Positions 54,174 to 63,121 of a stretch of 64,000 nt of DNA are shown here, piece by piece. The stretch is from Rhabdophis nuchalis. Taxonomy: Eukaryota > Chordata > Lepidosauria > Squamata > Natricidae. The first letter of the stretch is position 1. The number at the start of each line of letters is the position of its first letter. The notes beneath the pieces are model-generated. The model saw nothing but the letters and a program-made list of their open reading frames with translations, was not told the origin of the DNA and did no database searches. Where the stretch lies: NCBI GenBank assembly GCA_039707465.1, contig CM077648.1, forward strand, positions 16,923,619 to 16,987,618, given 5' to 3'. The position numbers and the translations under genes are program-made.

Positions 54174-54795
54174 CCATATTTTGCGGACTATAAGACACAC
54201 CGAAGTATAAGATGCATCATGATTTTGAACAGGTAAATTAAAAAAAAAAAGGTTTTTGCACACTTCAGGCCTCCCAAACCTTCTGCACACCTCATTTTTT
54301 GCAAAAACAAAAACAAAAAAGGGGGGGCATGCAGAGCTTTGGGAGGCTTGTAGAGTGCTCCTAGGGGTTGTGGGGGCAAAAACAAGCAAAAACCGGCCCA
54401 TTTTTCACAAAAATGGGCCGGCTTTTGCAAAGAAAAAGAGCAGGCACAGCTTTGGGGGGCTCTTATAGTGCTCCTCAGGGCAGGGGGGCAAAAACGAGGA
54501 AAAAAGATTCATCTTTCGCAAAAAGGGCAGGCATGCAGAGGCTTTGGGAGCCTTATAGGGTGCTCCTGGGGGCTGGGGGGAGGGCAAAAACAGCCATTTT
54601 TTTTGCTTTTTTGGGGGGCCTCCACAGCTCTTAGGAGCACTTTGCAGGCTTCCCAAACCCTCCGCATGTCCATTTTTGCAAAGGGGGTGGGGTTTCGGTA
54701 GGCCAAAAATGCTGTAATCAGTGTATAAGGTGCACCCAGATTTTCACCCTCTTTTTTTGGAGAAAAAGGTGCGTCTTGTATTCTGAAAAATATGG
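54174..54795. mobile_element. Mariner-type B MITE, 622 bp, with internal tandem units
   Basis: Starts CCATATTTTGCGGACTATAA and ends GTATTCTGAAAAATATGG, with TA on both sides. The interior repeats a block built on 'aaaaacg..' / 'gcatgcagag.tttggg' / 'gtgctcct.gggg' three to four times, explaining the greater length than its sisters. Confidence 0.82.
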
Positions 54796-54805
54796 TAGGT
54801 ATATT

Positions 54806-55176
54806 CAGATAGTTCTTTGATGTTACAATGGCATTAGAAGACACAACTTAAGACCAGTTTTTACACTTGTAGTCATTGCTGCTTCCCAATGATTAAATGA
54901 TCAAAATGCAGGCGCTCGGCAAAGGGCATGTATTTATGACAATTTAACTATCCCGAGTTAATAGGATTACCATTTCTAGCCTATCCAGATGGCTTTTGAC
55001 AAACCAGGTCAACAGCTTATTGGCAGCCAGGGGCAGCCAGATTCACCTAACCACTGCTTGTTTCACTTAACAACTGTGGCAAACAAGGTTGTAAAATGGG
55101 GCAAAACTCACTTAACTGTCTTGCTTAGCGATTGAAATTTTGGGTTCAGTTGTGGTCGTAAGTTGAGGACTATCTG
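54806..55176. mobile_element. MITE E, full copy
   Basis: Starts CAGATAGTTCTTTGATGTTA and ends TAAGTTGAGGACTATCTG. Immediately follows the mariner-type B element and precedes an L2 copy. Confidence 0.78.
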
Positions 55177-55183
55177 AATTCAT

Positions 55184-55645
55184 GCTCACATGGCTCGGGA
55201 CCTAGTTATATGCGAGACCGCCTCCTGCCCCATACATCCTTTAGACCGATACGCTCCCACAGAGAGGGCCTTCTCAGGGTGCCGTCAGCCGGACAATGCC
55301 GACTGGCGACACCCAGGGGAAGAGCCTTCTCTGTGGCAGGCCCAGCCCTTTGGAACGACCTACCCCCTGAACTTCGCACCATCTCCGACCTCCGCCTCTT
55401 CCGCCAGTGTTTAAAGACACATTTGTTCCATTTAGCCGGTCTAGCGTAACCTCCACAAATGACTATTTTAGACAGTTTTAAATTTGGGGATTTTAATTTG
55501 TTTTTAGTGCAGGATGGTATCAAATAAGTTTTTTAAATTTTTTACTTCATTTTGTATTGTATTTTAAATTCCTGTGCGCCGCCCTGGGTCCGTTTGGAGA
55601 AGGGCGGGGTATAAATTTAACAAAATAAAAAAATAAATAAAAATA
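55184..55645 (+). mobile_element. L2/CR1-group LINE 3' end
   Basis: Open frame 55210-55449: 'MRDRLLPHTSFRPIRSHRE', 'RAFSVAGPALWNDLPPELR', 'LFRQCLKTHLFHLAGLA' and a stop. The 3' UTR has 'tgtgcgccgccctgggtcc' and an (AAATA)n tail near 55645. Well preserved. Confidence 0.88.
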
Positions 55646-56149
55646 AATAAATTTACTGATACATACATTTTTGTAATTCCTTTCTAATATTCCTACAGTG
55701 AGCTTCTCAAGGTCTTTTCCTTTATATGTACATTTTTGGACTTTTTCTAGAATATGCACATTTGAATGCACTTATTGGATAATTGCTTCATACAGTACAG
55801 TAAAATGCGGATATTTAAGGATAATTCTGTTTTAATTTGAATAGTGATTTGAGAGTTGTGAACCAAACTAAATGGAAATTAAACAAGAAACAACTTGTGT
55901 GACTAGTTATGTCTGATTGCACCATCTCTTTTAATGTAAAGGAACAAGGTGAAGTGTTAAGTGTGTTTATGGGTGTGTGAGGGAATCTTAAAGAATTGTG
56001 AATTGTAAACATCGTCTGTTTCAATAAAAGAAGTAAAACTTAAACCTTTCTGTCTTGTTGCCGAACAATGTGGCAAATCAAGATATTTCCCTATTCTGTT
56101 TCTATGGAGTTTTGTAAATTGTTTTCTTGAACCCATAAATTAGACCAGT
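55646..56149. other. Intronic sequence, nothing recognised
   Basis: No repeat or exon recognised. Confidence 0.5.
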
Positions 56150-56445
56150 CTTTCTCAACCTTTTTTTTATTCTAGAATAACCCTTGGGATATTTTCCTCA
56201 GGTCTCTTATCACAAAAGAGATAAACGCTTCACAAAACAATTCACTTTTATAAAACCTACACAATTCATACACCATTTACAACAATAGCAAAGCAGCAGA
56301 TCTGCAACTTAGTCACAGCATACTAAAAAAAATCTCACCACTGTACTAGCACTGTTGCAATGCACAGGTTTTGTTTTTTTTAAATCACAATAACTTGCAT
56401 CTCCCTTATTCATGTCTTGTGCAACCCTAGTTGAGAAAGTTGGAC
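56150..56445. mobile_element. Possible old hAT MITE
   Basis: 'CAGTCTTTCTCAACCTTTTT' on the left and 'agttgagaaagttgg' on the right are diverged inverted ends. No target duplication seen. Confidence 0.35.
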
Positions 56446-57159
56446 TAGATTGAGCTGTTGGAAAACATACCTAGAAGGCAGTAGCAAAATCTCTTCCTTA
56501 GCGTTGCAAATAAAAACAAAACTTGACATAGTTGTATTAATGTAATTTACATTACATTGAGGAAATAGTCTGAGTTCAAGGGCTTTTTAAAAGCAGAAGT
56601 GAAGATTAAGATAAAGAGCTTCTTGATGCTTGTTCCAGTATTTACAGGATGGAGTTCTGTTATTTTTGCATAATACAAAAGTCTATTTAGTGTGGTTGCA
56701 TTTTTAAATTATAAAATGATTTGACTGCTTCGTTCTTTGAGTGCTTTTTATTTTTTTTAATTCAGATATTTAAAAGCAGTTAAGATTGTATTATTACTAG
56801 CTAAATCTTTGGTGGGAAAACTGTATAAATTAAACAAGAAGTGCAGCTTGGCTTTTGAAATGATTATCTAGAAAGATCCCTTAGAAAAGCTAGAATAAAA
56901 AAAAATCAAGCTACAGTAAGCTAATAAAACCTAGCAAACACACAAGTGGCAAGCCACAGTTGTTGGAGATGGCGCTGCATATAATACACATCTGTTGTTC
57001 GAGGCAGCAGAATATGTCAACTTTCATACCAGTGGGTTATATTACTTGAATTTGGCTCATTTTAATGTGGCCTGGTCCATTTGCATCAGAATTTAAACAT
57101 TTCAAATGAATTTTTTCTTTTTGAATTCAGTTTTTAAAAATTAGTCATTTTTGCTACAA
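56446..57159. other. Intronic sequence, nothing recognised
   Basis: AT-rich; no repeat or exon recognised. Confidence 0.5.
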
Positions 57160-57381
57160 GTTATTAAGTGAATCCCTGAAGTTGTTACGTTAGCAGCATG
57201 CTTGTTAAGTTAATGTACCTGACCCATTGATTTTGCAGAAGGTTGCAAAAGGTGATCACATGATGACTGTGGGGATGCTGCAGTGGTCATAAGTGACAAA
57301 AATGATTACGAAACACATTTTCAGTGCTACTGTAACCTCAAATGATCACTGAACAAATGGTTGTAAGTTGAGGACTACCTG
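57160..57381. mobile_element. MITE E, right part
   Basis: 'taagtgaatccctgaagttgtta', 'ggtgatcacatgatgact' and the right end TAAGTTGAGGACTACCTG followed by TA. The left terminal repeat is missing. Confidence 0.7.
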
Positions 57382-58759
57382 TAGGTTGAGGTGTGGAATC
57401 CTTGGTTCAGTTACAGGTGTATTTTTCTGCATAATCTATGGCTGAAAACCTTTCTTTGCTTTATGGATTTCATTATAAAGGCGGTTGAATCATACTATTT
57501 TGCTTCATTTTATCAGATCCAAGGAACCTAAAAGCTCTTCATATATATGACATCTCTTTTCATTAAATAAGTCAGTTTCAGCCTCCTCTTTTGGGATCCT
57601 GTCTTGATACCACAAAGCAAATATAACTGCATCCTTTGTGGCTGTTGTGAAAGGAAGAGAAAATAGGCAAAGCTTGATTGGGTGTAATTCATTTGCTAGT
57701 AATGGTCCTATTACAGTAATTACAATTTTGTCATTGTGGCTCTGCAGTGTTTAAAGAACCTGGCCTGTGGCTTAATTGCAGATTTATAGCAACCAATGCT
57801 TTGGGGAATACTGTTGTCTGTAATCATGTTTTGGCAGCTAACAGTTTAAAAAACAGAAGTTCCTTAGCAATTGTGGTGTATCTGAGGAGCACAACTACTG
57901 TCATTTGATCAGAATTTGAAGCAAAATAAGAATAAGCTCAATGTGACATAAATGTAGATATATAGCCTGGTGTGTATTATAGTTTTTTAGACTGCATAGA
58001 CTCAGCCTATGCAAATTCTGTGACATCTGACAAAGAAAAACAAACCCAAACCCAAACAGATACACAGAGACAGACAAATAGATATAATAACTGTTAAGGA
58101 CTGGGAAGATCTAGCATCAAGTATTCACTTGATTCCAGAGCATCCTAAACCCAGTGACTATAAAAGTGGATAGAGAATTTAATCTAGATCCAGATATAAA
58201 ATATAATTAAAGAACCCATCATAGCTATACTAATCAACAACTTTATTGGAACAATTAAACCACTGCATATCTACTACGCACTTAGCAGTAACTGTTGTCG
58301 TTGAGTCACCTGCCACAGGGGAAAAGTTAGCATTGGAACAGAATTCTAAAAAATGTTGCTTTTTAAGTGCTATTAAACATCACTGAGATGAGTAGATTAG
58401 AGTTCTTTTTACTTGCCATCCTTCCCTGACAACCCTTATTTCCTGCCATTTGAGGAAGCCCAGATGCTACCATACAAACAGCTATCAGAGCATGTTAAGA
58501 ATTCCCCAGTGTGTGTGGAAACAATAGCACTTCATCTCCTTCCTAGTCATCCATTTATTACTTCTTCACCATGCTTGTGTGTTGTTGCTGGACCATATGC
58601 TGTAATTTCAGGTGACTGATAAAGAATCAAATATTCATATGTCCCTTCCTGTTTTTTTAAGGGTAGAAGTTACATAATTTAATTAAAATGGTTAATCTAC
58701 CACTGGATAGATAACCTGTTTTGTCCCACACTCACAATATCGTATGAAGTCCTTTAATG
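57382..58759. other. Intronic sequence, nothing recognised
   Basis: About 1.4 kb with no recognised repeat; a candidate stretch for non-coding conservation tests. The last eight bases before 58760 (CTTTAATG) are a hAT target duplication. Confidence 0.5.
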
Positions 58760-59037
58760 CAGGGGTCCCCAACCCCCGGGCCGCGGACCGGTGCCGGTCC
58801 GTGGCTTGGTAGGAACCGGGCCGCAGGGCCAGAGGGGAGGAGGAGGGAGGAGAGAGAGAAATAGATATAAAGAGAGAGAAAGAAAGAGAGAAAGAGGGAA
58901 AGAAAGAGAAAGAAAGAGAGAAAGGGAAAGAGAGAGAAAGAAGGAAAGAAAGAAAAAGAAAGAAAGAGAAAGAAATAGAGAGAAGGAAAGAAAGAAAAAG
59001 AGAAAGAGGGAGAGAAAGAGGCAGAGAAAGAGAGAAA

Positions 59038-59101
<64 letters not shown>

Positions 59102-59284
59102 ACTTATGACCACAATTGAGCTCAAAAGTTTGGTTGTTAACCAAGACCATTGTTAAGTGAGTTTCACATTTTCCAAGTTGGCCACACCCACCCAGTCACA
59201 TGACTGCTGAGCCACTCAGCCGGTCCGCAAAACTTTCTTGAAAATGAAACCGGTCCCTGGTGCAAAAAAGGTTGGGGACCCCTG
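58760..59284. mobile_element. hAT element with MER1/Charlie-like ends and a GA-rich core
   Basis: Starts CAGGGGTCCCCAACCCCCGG and ends AAGGTTGGGGACCCCTG, with a perfect 8-bp duplication CTTTAATG (58752-58759, 59285-59292). The core is a ~270-bp GA-rich array followed by 'cacaattgagctcaaaagttt', 'ttaagtgagtttcac' and 'cagtcacatgactgc', which belong to the 1088-1530 family. The ends belong to a different family, so the element is chimeric. Confidence 0.9.
58831..59101 (+). repeat. GA-rich/(GAAA)n array inside the hAT element
   Basis: About 270 bp almost purely purine on the + strand, irregular at first and pure GAAA from about 59036. Produces spurious long Arg/Lys/Glu and Ser/Phe/Leu frames. 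Confidence 0.95.
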
Positions 59285-59381
59285 CTTTAATGCACATATG
59301 AGAGGCTAATTTGAAAACATCCAGAAACAGGAGGCATTGCATTGTTGAACTGTTGGCAACTAAACTCTTGCTGTTTTGTAG

Positions 59382-59499
59382 TTTGCCGGGAAGATTCTCA
59401 TCAGTCAGTTGTCTCCTGTGCTGCCACACTACTGACTCCTGTTGAATCAGCTGAAAACAAGAAAAAGGAATTTCCCCAAATGCCTGAAGTGACTAAACA
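59382..59499 (+). CDS. CCSER1: CCSER1 internal coding exon B (partial gene)
   Basis: Seen: a 118-bp segment between acceptor TTTTGTAG and donor ACA|GTGAGT. Two of the three frames contain stops; the open one reads, after two bases, CREDSHQSVVSCAATLLT then PVESAENKKKEFPQMPEVTK. The two leading bases (TT) complete the single G left by exon A at 10715, giving a valine codon, so the phases fit across the 48.7-kb intron. The exon leaves two bases of a codon at its donor (phase 2). It is rich in Ser, Thr and Glu with a KKK cluster, as expected for a low-complexity linker in a serine-rich protein. It does not resemble the CCSER2 sequence that follows the acidic block, which favours CCSER1. The donor lacks the usual G at -1. 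A hAT element ends only 97 bases upstream. Confidence 0.75.
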
Positions 59500-59959
59500 G
59501 TGAGTGAACAATACAACTTTATAATTTTAATAGAACTCAACCAATGTGAATTAGCTTATGTATATCTTTCATTTCTGATATGCTACATAATAAGTTTCTG
59601 ATAAAAGTTTCAATTCTCTTTTCCACTTAAAGGATGTTTCCAAAAAGGGTTTCAAGAAATATCTATCTAATCACTGGAATAAATTGTTCTGGGTAAATGT
59701 TGATCTGAATCCAAAATATTGTTGATAATGAGTGATTGGAAGATTAAATGGGGTTTTGAATTTGTGGGATTTCCACAGTGATAAAGGAATGAATAGATTA
59801 AAATACACAGTATACAGTAAAATATACAGTATATACAGTAAATTGTTTAATAGTATTTTTGGTTTTCACATTTACACCAGAACACTGAAGTTGTCTAGGT
59901 CTAATCTGGTAAAAGTAAGCCATTTTTTGTGGCAAAATGGCAGAAACTGACAAAAAACA
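59500..59959. other. CCSER1: Intron after exon B, nothing recognised
   Basis: Short 'tatacagtaaaatatacagta' direct repeats near 59810-59843; nothing else. Confidence 0.5.
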
Positions 59960-60132
59960 TTGCGAGTTGTGGTCATGTGACTGCAGGATGCCGCTGACCC
60001 AGGTGACATGCAATTATGTGACCAGAGGGTGATGCTGGTGTGACCATTTGTGATACTTGGCTGTATGGGCCATTCTGTGCCCGTTGCAACTGAACAGTCA
60101 TAAAATCAACACTAAGTGAAAACTATCTGTAA
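59960..60132. mobile_element. MITE E-like fragment
   Basis: 'gagttgtggtcatgtgactgc', 'gcaattatgtgacc', 'cagtcataaaatcaacac' and 'aactatctgta' resemble the family in diverged form. Confidence 0.45.
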
Positions 60133-60194
60133 GCCATATAATATTCTAAATGGTATAACTATAAGTGAAAGGCTGTAGGATTGGATTGGATTGA

Positions 60195-60330
60195 ATTAGA
60201 TCATTGTGTCAAACTGGTGGCCCATGGGCTGGATGCGCAGGCCATGTCCACCCCAGCTCTGCGAATCAGAAAAACATCCCGAAACATCACACGACGGCAA
60301 CATGACGCCATGAATTTGAAACCCGCGGAT
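60195..60330. mobile_element. hAT MITE family C-like fragment
   Basis: 'tgtgtcaaactggtggccc' and 'atgaatttgaaaccc' look like worn inverted ends of the 'gtcaaactc' group; the interior is short. Confidence 0.4.
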
Positions 60331-61552
60331 TAGATTGATGCAATATGCTACTCTAGGTAGCTGATAATAGGAATAGGTACAATTAAAGGTAAATGTTACA
60401 TATATCACAGGCATTATTTGGATTTCCTACCTTAGGTATTAAGCTTTCTGAAATTTGCTGAAATTCAAGGCCTTATTTCATATTGGTAAGAAGTTGAATT
60501 GGTCACAAGTACAAATTTTGGCTTAAAGCCTATACCAAAGTATCATATGTAAACAGAGATGGAAAACTGTGGTTCTTCAAATGTTGTTAACCTAGAGTTT
60601 CCATTTTTTCTCCCCACTAGCCCTCATAGTTACAGAGGTTGAAGGTTCTAGTTTAATAATATATGGAACCAATATATTTTTTGCTTCTTTAACATCTGTG
60701 ATTTCTCTTGCATGATAATCTAGAGAGAGGCAAAGTTATCCATAATGAAGCAAAACCTACAAAAATCATATTTTAAATGGAAACAAGTATGTTGTTAATG
60801 CAAAACAGATTGTATTTCTTGTTTCCAACTACCCTTCCTCCCTTCATACCATATCATTGCCTAGGATATTTTAAAGAAATTTTATAAGCAGGTTTAGAGG
60901 AGAATGAGATAGAAAACTAATAAAGTAGAAATTTCCAGTACAAGTCTTTATTACATTTTTTGCACATAACTCTTCTTGCTATATGACATTTGTTGGGAAC
61001 CAATTTACTGTTTACATTCATAGAAATAAAACATTTTTAAAAAAATGCACTGACATTTGGGGGCATATATTCCAGGACGCGTGGGTACTGCCAAGGAGCT
61101 GATTCAGTGCTGAAAGGATGCAGATGTTAAAACATACAAGGATTCAGAAGCTAAAACTTTCCTTTAAGCGATAGGAGGGGCTAAATATATTAAGTCAATT
61201 CTTGAGGAAGAAAAATAAAAGTTTGAGACATGATGATTTGGATTTTTTGAAAATATTTCTCCCAGCTGAGAAAAAAAAAAAGTACTTTATAACTTGAGGG
61301 GGGAAACGGATATTTCTAAGTGTAGCTCATCATAGATTGTCATATGAATATTCAAACTGTCCTGAAGAGAGAATTCTATTGTGTCTGGAGAGAGTTAGGT
61401 GAGGAAGATACCTTAGCAACTAAACATCCTGATTATTTAATGTTCATTGTGAAATAGCATTTTAAAAAATGGCAGGTAACATAAAAGTTTACAACCACCC
61501 TCATTCATGACAGAATATATTTTTGCCTGAGTCCCTTACTTTCTTACTTTCA
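60331..61552. other. Intronic sequence, nothing recognised
   Basis: No repeat or exon recognised in about 1.2 kb. Confidence 0.5.
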
Positions 61553-61605
61553 ATCAGAGCGGTATTCAGCCGGTTCTGACCAGTTCTGGAGAACCGGTAG
61601 CATAA
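61553..61605. mobile_element. MITE D terminal fragment
   Basis: 'gcggtattcagccggttctg' and 'ccagttctggagaaccggta', the inverse of the MITE D right end. Confidence 0.65.
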
Positions 61606-61911
61606 TTAGAGAATCAGAGAACTACTTGCATATTTAAATCTCTCTTTTCTCCCTGGATCATAAAGAAATTTTAAAATGTGAATTAAAAAAAACACCCTTA
61701 ACAGTCTGAATAATTTTGTGGCTTTATCTTGTAGCCAGCTCAGCCTTTAGTACTTGCTGAAGAGATGAGTCAATCAATTCAATGAGCTTTGTGCTACAAC
61801 AGCTAGGGAATTTGAGCCTTTATCTGTCTACTCACCATTGCTGGAGTCCTCCGCAAGATAAAACATGCTAAAGTTTTCAGGGTGTTGGGGAATAGAATTT
61901 GATTGCTGAGG
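61606..61911. other. Intronic sequence, nothing recognised
   Basis: No repeat or exon recognised. Confidence 0.5.
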
Positions 61912-62172
61912 AACAGCAATAGCAATAGCACTTAGTACTATACTGTATTAAGCAGTACAACAGTACTATACTTCATAGTACTTTACACACCTTTCTAAGC
62001 AGCTTACAGAGTCAGCATATTTTCCCCAACAATCTGGGTAGCTGGGTCCTCATTTTACCATTCTTGGAATGATGGGAGACTGAGTCAGCCTTGAGCCAGT
62101 CAAGATCGAACTCCTGGCAATTGGCAGAGTCAGCCTGCAGTACTGCATTCTAACTACTGCACCATCTTGAAA
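61912..62172 (-). mobile_element. MIR/CORE-like tRNA SINE, nearly full length
   Basis: Minus strand: head 'ggtgcagtagttagaatgcag' with B-box-like 'gagttcgatctt', core 'ctgactcagtctcccatcat' and 'acccagattgttgggg', tail 'gtaagctgcttagaaaggtgtg' and 'ctaagtgctattgct'. Shared with 32086-32245. Confidence 0.75.
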
Positions 62173-62439
62173 TTAAATTCTGAATGGCGGATTCCTGTGC
62201 TGGCATCCTAACCTCTTATGTTAACTATTTGGACGAGAGGTCCAAAGAGTTTGGGCTGATTTACAACAATTCAAATCTTTCAAAAAGCTTCCAAGTCCTA
62301 CCAGATTAATTTCCAGCCAGTTTGCTTATTAAATATTATAAGTAAACTATATGCCAGACACATTTATGATTAATTTGTCAGCTGAAGGAAAAGTGCTAGC
62401 TTGCAACGTTTGACAAAAGTATCCACTTAAATCATCTGA

Positions 62440-62748
62440 AAGCAAAATACTCCTGTTGCCTTCAATGAATTCCATGCTGCTTTCCGTGAACTAAGGATGG
62501 CTTTTGATAATAGTCAATGAAGAGATTATGAAGGAAATTGGCAGCGTCTTCTGCAGACTTCATCTACTCTAGTTGATTATGATGCTGTTTGGGAACATTT
62601 AAATGAAGGTAAAATATATTGTTGTCAGAGTTCCCATTCTCAAGGCACAGATGACCTGGCTCATATTATCCGGACACATTGTGTGGAGATCCAGCTTTCT
62701 GGAGGAGGCTCAGATGCTGAGAAAGCTATAGGATCAAGAAGAGAATGA
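62440..62748 (+). pseudogene. Unassigned protein-like open stretch with one stop
   Basis: From 62440 the frame reads KQNTPVAFNEFHAAFRELRM, AFDNSQ, stop (62518), RDYEGNWQRLLQTSSTLVDY, 'DAVWEHLNEGKIYCCQSSH', 'SQGTDDLAHIIRTHCVEIQ', 'LSGGGSDAEKAIGSRRE' and a stop at about 62746. The composition is protein-like (Trp, Cys, His, amphipathic spacing) and unlike any transposon protein that I recognise here. There is no initiating Met at the start. It could be a fragment of a processed pseudogene or of an unfamiliar retroelement. It is not in a phase or context that supports a CCSER1 exon. Function unknown. Confidence 0.45.
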
Positions 62749-62756
62749 CCAGCAGT

Positions 62757-63115
62757 AAATACCAAATACCTCCCACCGACCAGTCCGCTCCAACAGAGAG
62801 GGCCTCCTCAGGGTGCCATCGGCCAGACACCAGACACCTTCTCTGTGGCAGCTCCTGCCCTCTGGAATGACCTCCCCCCTTAATTACGCACGATCACGTA
62901 CGTCTCTTCCGTTGGGCCTGAAGACACATCTATTTTGTGCAGCCGGCCTCGCATAGTCTTTTAATTGGGTTTTAGCATTGGGTGTTATAATTAAGAGGCC
63001 AAACTATTTAATATTTATTAATCTGCTATTTTAATTTTTGCATCTCTTCTTTTTATTGTGGCTGTTCACCGCCCTGAGTCCCGAGAGGGAGAAGGGCGGT
63101 ATACAAATTAAATAG
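62757..63115 (+). mobile_element. L2/CR1-group LINE 3' end with an internal deletion
   Basis: 'ccaaatacctcccaccgacc', 'gagagggcctcctcagggtgcc', then a ~25-bp deletion, 'ctctgtggcagctcctgccc', the C-terminus and a 3' UTR ending 'gggcggtatacaaattaaat'. Followed seven bases later by another copy of the same family in the same orientation. Confidence 0.82.
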
Positions 63116-63121
63116 CCTGCG

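Larger units (their letters stand above)
10716..59381 (+). other. CCSER1: Large CCSER1 intron (about 48.7 kb) filled with transposable elements
   Basis: Inferred from the two phase-compatible exons. No other exon-like open segment with matching splice sites was found between them, although a short exon could be missed by eye. The intron is a layered record of LINE, SINE, LTR and MITE insertions, listed separately. In human, CCSER1 is one of the very long genes that overlap a common fragile site, so a very long repeat-rich intron fits the family. Confidence 0.7.

Noticed and set aside
58791..59156. Basic Lys/Arg/Glu-rich and hydrophobic Phe/Ser/Leu-rich frames
   Set aside because: Products of GAAA/GA arrays on either strand; the same holds at 1087-1377 and 46896-47249, and for the poly-Leu/poly-Asn frames over the ATT array at 43225-43426.
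62524..62609. Additional CCSER1 exon ending before GTAAAA at 62610
   Set aside because: The frame runs straight through the supposed donor for another 45 codons, no matching acceptor was found, and the peptide does not resemble the CCSER family.
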